Below, piece by piece: positions 41,840-45,557 of a stretch of 45,557 nucleotides of DNA. A program made the position numbers and the translations under genes. The stretch is from Methanoregula sp. UBA471. GTDB taxonomy: Archaea; Halobacteriota; Methanomicrobia; Methanomicrobiales; Methanospirillaceae. The notes beneath the pieces are model-generated. The model was given only the letters and a program-made list of their open reading frames with translations, did no database searches and was not told the DNA's origin. Each line of letters starts with the position of its first letter. Positions within the stretch are counted from its first letter, which is position 1. The DNA is taken from contig DADT01000070.1 in assembly GCA_002495065.1 (NCBI GenBank), positions 2,737-48,293 of the forward strand. Direction: 5' to 3'.

Positions 41840-43721
41840 GGTGACCTGTGATATCTGAACCGCCGGGTGGTACGAAAGCGGCGACGTGTTCCGTGTTCAG
41901 AATACCCTTTAGTGCCTTCTCCTCCTCTTCAGAAACCTTCTGTCTGAGGGTACGCAGCACTTTCTTTGCCACGTCATTGGGTTCGAACTGCCCGGGTCTG
42001 AGTTCGACATAGACTGGTGTTTTTCGTACAATAGCAGAAGGCGGACCGCCGATTACTGCTGTATGAGGTTCGAGCATGAGCCCTATGGCGACGGCCAGCG
42101 GTACGTTCCGGTAATATGTCCGTTCGCCCCGCACAATAAATGAGCCCCGCGAGATGAATTCACCGGATTCAGGGGTCTTGCTCACCTGGGAGGGAAGGGC
42201 GCTGTATACATCTGCAGAGAAGTGCCCGCTCCGCCATGCCCCGGAATAGGAAGCGGCAAACTGTGCCACTTCGTCCATCCGTTCTGTTTTACCTTTGACG
42301 ATCACGACACTTGCCCCATGTACATCCGCATGCACGAACAGGTCCTGGCCACTCATGTATTTTTTGACCAGTTCCTCGTTCTGGGATGCATCCCGTCCGC
42401 CAAGCACGACAACATCATCGCTGGTCACAAACCAGCGAAAACGGTGGTACCACAGCTTCTTCATCGGGATAAAATCCCTCTTCTGCTCTTTTTTCTTAGG
42501 CAGGGTCGTTTTCATCGCCCTGAGTGCCCCTTCCTTTTTCTTCCGGAATTTTTTTATTATATCGTAATACCGCCCTGCGTTCTGTTCGATCCCCTCGTGA
42601 ACGTAAATTTTAACCCTTTTCCCGAGATCGATTTCGACCGCTGCTTCTTCCGGGTGGAACGCAACGATCTTTTTTGCATCCGCCGAATCTTTCTGACGTA
42701 TGAGTTTTTCCATCTCCTGCCATGAGAGAGTTTTACTTGCAGAGTCGAGTGTGCTGATCACCGCTGATACAAACTGATAATTTTCGTACAGGGCAGCAAC
42801 GACACTTTCTGTCTTCTCGATCTTCTCTTCAAACCGCTTAATCGCCGATTTCTGGTATTTTAAAATCCGTTCTTCCCTGTTGAGCTTCGGTTGTGCTTCA
42901 GCGGTCTTTTTCTCGGCTTTTGTCAGGGGATAAAAGGCTTCAAGGGCTTCTGAAAAAGTCCTGAAATGCTGTGAATCCTGCCCGCCCCAAATATTTACCG
43001 GTTCACAGTGTTTTTTGGAGATTACCGGATCCGGTGCATGCATCACCTGGCTCAGGAGGTCCTGAACCGCTTCAAAGACGGCTTCCGGGTTTGCAGAACT
43101 GGCAGGAAGTGTTTTATCAAGACCTGTTTTCCGGCATATGTATTCCGCATAGGTGCCCCCAAGCATACAGCCGATCGCAAGGAAACGTACAAGTTCACGG
43201 TCATCTGTTTTCATCATAGCGGCCATGACATCCACTGATGAAGTGGGATCGGTTCCGAAGGTGTAGGTTGCATTCGGAACAATCTCCCGATCCCTGAACC
43301 GGTGGTGCCGCAATGGTTTGATGATGGTATAATTTTCATCAGCAAGGATGACATTTCCCTCGTCAAAAAGTTCAATAATAAGGCGGTAAACTCTCTGACC
43401 CTTGCCGATATCGAAGATAAGGATACGTTCCAGCCCGTGCTGCCGGATAGCGAGTACCTTCCCGCCGGAGATATATTTTCTTAAGAACATGGCGAACTGG
43501 GGAGGATTTTTCGGGGGTTCCGGCATGTCCTTAACGAGGTGTGCTCTCCTCCCGGCCTCGATAATCATCTGGTGCCGCGCCTTGTTTTCACCGTTGAGCC
43601 GTATCCCCAGGGTCCGGGAATCAAACTGGTAAACCTTGTCGATCCAGAGCGGCAGCTTTTCGCATAGTTCTGATGTCACCTCCCTGAGATCGATCCCGCT
43701 CATTCCCTGTTCGGATGCCAT
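41829..43721 (-). CDS. rqcH: NFACT protein (archaeal RqcH/Rqc2/NEMF homologue)
   Basis: This 630-residue protein has NFACT-N (about 1-190; EVTSELCEKLPLWIDKVYQF, NPPQFAMFLRKYISGGKV), a helix-hairpin segment, a long coiled coil (about 270-365) and the NFACT-R domain (about 435-545; WYHRFRWFVTSDDVVVLGGR, SGQDLFVHADVHGASVVIVK). RqcH/Rqc2 proteins bind the large subunit that still holds a nascent chain after stalled ribosomes are split and add C-terminal tails. Older annotation calls it fibronectin-binding. Start is the ATG at 43721; 43703 is an alternative. It is the upstream gene of pelota. Confidence 0.9.
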   Translation of the reverse strand: MASEQGMSGIDLREVTSELCEKLPLWIDKVYQFDSRTLGIRLNGENKARHQMIIEAGRRAHLVKDMPEPPKNPPQFAMFLRKYISGGKVLAIRQHGLERILIFDIGKGQRVYRLIIELFDEGNVILADENYTIIKPLRHHRFRDREIVPNATYTFGTDPTSSVDVMAAMMKTDDRELVRFLAIGCMLGGTYAEYICRKTGLDKTLPASSANPEAVFEAVQDLLSQVMHAPDPVISKKHCEPVNIWGGQDSQHFRTFSEALEAFYPLTKAEKKTAEAQPKLNREERILKYQKSAIKRFEEKIEKTESVVAALYENYQFVSAVISTLDSASKTLSWQEMEKLIRQKDSADAKKIVAFHPEEAAVEIDLGKRVKIYVHEGIEQNAGRYYDIIKKFRKKKEGALRAMKTTLPKKKEQKRDFIPMKKLWYHRFRWFVTSDDVVVLGGRDASQNEELVKKYMSGQDLFVHADVHGASVVIVKGKTERMDEVAQFAASYSGAWRSGHFSADVYSALPSQVSKTPESGEFISRGSFIVRGERTYYRNVPLAVAIGLMLEPHTAVIGGPPSAIVRKTPVYVELRPGQFEPNDVAKKVLRTLRQKVSEEEEKALKGILNTEHVAAFVPPGGSDITGHHES

Positions 43722-43779
43722 GTTGTACCAAATTACATATGGCTTGCGCACTAAAAAATAAGACTACTGGTGTAGCGGG

Positions 43780-44142
43780 ATGACTGAAGTTGCGCATGAA
43801 GAAAAACCTGCCCTGACAAAAAAGGAAAAGACAAAGGCAGAAAAACAGGCCGAACACGTTGCCCGGATTAAACGGACTCTTGCAGCCTCCGTAATCGGGA
43901 TTATAGCCGGTGGCCTGTCGTACTGGTCCGGCGGGATTCCCAATGCAGCAGGACTTCAGGAAAACGGTTTCCTGGCATTCATGATTATGCTCGCCGGGAT
44001 TGTGATCCAGAAGCATCTCTTCATATTCATGGGTATGGATACCTCAAAACTGGGTGCAAAAGACTGGTTCTACCAGGGATTCATGACCTTTGCCTTCTGG
44101 TTCATGACATGGACGATCCTGCTGACCTCAACACAGTTATAA
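43780..44142 (+). CDS. EMC6-like archaeal membrane protein
   Basis: This 120-residue protein has a charged N-terminus rich in Lys/Glu (about 1-32) and three hydrophobic segments (about 34-52, 62-82, 96-116; ending FMTFAFWFMTWTILLTSTQL). Size and layout match archaeal proteins annotated as EMC6-like, which are related to a subunit of the eukaryotic ER membrane insertase. It lies 22 bp before ABCE1 on the same strand and is divergent from rqcH by 58 bp. The assignment rests on general resemblance, so it is moderate. Confidence 0.6.
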   Translation: MTEVAHEEKPALTKKEKTKAEKQAEHVARIKRTLAASVIGIIAGGLSYWSGGIPNAAGLQENGFLAFMIMLAGIVIQKHLFIFMGMDTSKLGAKDWFYQGFMTFAFWFMTWTILLTSTQL

Positions 44143-44164
44143 TATCTTCTCTTTTGGGATCGCC

Positions 44165-45557
44165 ATGAGAATCGCAATCGTTCATAAAGACCGCTGCCAT
44201 GCAAAGAAATGCGGCACCGAATGCATCCTCTACTGCCCCCGGGTCAGGACGGGTGATGAAACCGTTATTATCGGAGAGGAAGGAAAAGCGGTCATCTCAG
44301 AAGAGCTTTGCGTCGGGTGCGGCATCTGCATTAAAAAGTGTCCCTTCGACGCGATTGATATCGTAAGCCTTCCCGAAGAACTCGAGCACCCGACCCACCG
44401 GTACGGGAAGAACGGTTTTGCCCTCTACGGCCTGCCGATACCGGTTGAAGGGAAGGTGACAGGGATTCTCGGGGCAAATGGTATAGGGAAGAGTACTGCT
44501 GTCAAGATCCTCTCCGGGCAGCTCCGCCCCAATCTCGGCAACTTCGATAGTGAAGTTGCATGGGAAGAAATTTTAAAACGTTACGCCGGTACAGAGCTCT
44601 TTGATTATCTCCAGACGGTCTCAAAAAAGACCCTGAAAATCGCATCGAAACCGCAGTATATCGATTATATCCCCAGTGTATTTTCCGGTACCGTCGGGAA
44701 GCTGTTATCAACCACTGATGAGCGCAAAAAGCTCTCGGAAATCCTTCCTGTCCTTAAACTCGATACGATCCTCGATCACGACATCAGCACATTGAGCGGC
44801 GGTGAGCTGCAGAGAGTGGCAATTGCTGCCTGCCTTGCCCGGGATGCCGGTCTCTATTTTTTTGATGAAATAACCCCGTTCCTTGATATCTACCAACGGA
44901 TTGCTGCCGCAAAACTCATCCGGGAACTTGCAGCAGAGCACCCCGTGGTGATCGTGGAGCACGATCTTGCAATCCTCGATATGCTTGCAGATACCGTGCA
45001 TGTCGGTTATGGTAAACCGGCAGTCTTTGGTATCATCACGCGTCCCAAAGGTGTCCGGGTAGGTATCAACCAGTATCTCGACGGATATCTTGTCGAAGAG
45101 AATGTCCGTTTCCGGGACACGCAGGTGATCTTTGAGAAGAGAGCCCACGATAAAGGTTCTCACCGGGAACCGCTCTTTGAGATCCCTCCAATGACCAAGG
45201 AATACGAGACCTTTCACCTGAGTGTTACCGGTGGCACCATCAGGTCCGGCGAGGTGCTGGGAGTTGTCGGAGCCAATGGTATGGGCAAGAGCACGTTTGC
45301 AAAACTTCTCGCCGGCATTGAAACACCAACGACCGGCAAAATAGAAACATCCCTTCGTATCTCCTATAAACCCCAGTACGTCAAGGCTGACACGTCTGAT
45401 ACGGTCGAGATGTTCCTCCGACGCCAGACAACCAAATTCGATTCTTCCCTGTACCAGCACGAGATCATAGAGTCGCTCTCGCTTGAAGTTATCCTCCAGT
45501 CCCCGGTGGATTCCCTGAGCGGAGGAGAGCTGCAGCGGGTGGCAATTGCCGGGTGCC
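44165..45557 (+). CDS. ABCE1/Rli1 ribosome recycling ATPase (3' end outside window)
   Basis: The window holds 464 codons and no stop. The N-terminus starts MRIAIVHKDRCHAKKCGTEC and carries the eight Fe-S cysteines, including CVGCGICIKKCP. The first ATPase has Walker A GANGIGKST (near residue 103), LSGGELQRVAIAA and Walker B YFFDEITPFLD (Asp234, Glu235). The second has GANGMGKST (near 369) and LSGGELQRVAIAG at the very edge. The linker YQRIAAAKLI and the H-loop VIVEHDLA are present. ABCE1 splits ribosomes with Pelota or aRF1. DEITPFLD replaces the more common DEPSSYLD. Confidence 0.95.
   Translation, partial: MRIAIVHKDRCHAKKCGTECILYCPRVRTGDETVIIGEEGKAVISEELCVGCGICIKKCPFDAIDIVSLPEELEHPTHRYGKNGFALYGLPIPVEGKVTGILGANGIGKSTAVKILSGQLRPNLGNFDSEVAWEEILKRYAGTELFDYLQTVSKKTLKIASKPQYIDYIPSVFSGTVGKLLSTTDERKKLSEILPVLKLDTILDHDISTLSGGELQRVAIAACLARDAGLYFFDEITPFLDIYQRIAAAKLIRELAAEHPVVIVEHDLAILDMLADTVHVGYGKPAVFGIITRPKGVRVGINQYLDGYLVEENVRFRDTQVIFEKRAHDKGSHREPLFEIPPMTKEYETFHLSVTGGTIRSGEVLGVVGANGMGKSTFAKLLAGIETPTTGKIETSLRISYKPQYVKADTSDTVEMFLRRQTTKFDSSLYQHEIIESLSLEVILQSPVDSLSGGELQRVAIAGC

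Noticed and set aside
44708..45460. 250-codon open frame on the minus strand
   Set aside because: It is antisense to ABCE1, whose plus-strand frame has all family motifs and simply runs off the window.

Overview
The window is a chromosomal segment of a hydrogenotrophic methanogenic archaeon, most likely of the order Methanomicrobiales (Methanoregula-like). This rests on archaeal information-processing genes (TFE, Trm56, Pelota, ABCE1, an archaeal NFACT protein), TATA-box promoters close to start codons, a six-gene Ech-type [NiFe] hydrogenase operon, and the methanogen pair NIL-ferredoxin/UPF0280. The genus is inference.

Layout. 1-1.1 kb: NIL-ferredoxin and UPF0280, implicated in methanogen homocysteine synthesis. 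1.4-2.8 kb: a PAP2 phosphatase facing a SEC59/dolichol-kinase-like protein, an opposed lipid phosphatase/kinase pair. 3.1-6.5 kb: a small unknown protein, then a tightly packed operon (winged helix, Trm56, ATP-grasp, TFE, HD domain). 6.6-9.8 kb: a CNNM/CorC-type membrane protein, a lipoprotein with an archaellin-like domain, and an ACT-domain regulator. 10-13 kb: tRNA-Leu(GAG), a PAS-PAS histidine kinase, and two decayed genes that I reassembled by reading across stops and frameshifts. 13.1-18.2 kb: echABCDEF. 18.2-20.9 kb: repeats, a tiny membrane ORF, a frameshifted SpoIIAA-like gene and an orphan KamA-type radical SAM enzyme. 20.9-31.9 kb: an ion-transport block (DUF389, TrkA, TrkH, CDF, CorA, Ca2+-ATPase) with an alpha/beta hydrolase and DedA. 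31.9-39.6 kb: repeat-rich spacers around a PKD/M50-like membrane protein, lipoproteins, a MJ_1487-type radical SAM protein, a phosphoesterase, a CYTH protein and an FKBP. 40.8-45.6 kb: Pelota, NFACT/RqcH, an EMC6-like protein and ABCE1 (cut by the window end), a translation-rescue cluster.

The least expected content lies between genes. A 370-bp element with terminal inverted repeats occurs twice, at 32206-32575 and 39085-39454. The first copy is flanked by a perfect 10-bp target duplication and has inserted into another repeat. That host repeat is a composite of two GC-rich hairpins separated by a T-rich tract. It recurs at four or five loci, and the outer stem of its first hairpin shows a compensatory base change. 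A third repeat of about 60 bp lies downstream of ech and of the FKBP gene. No CRISPR array, transposase or phage gene was seen.
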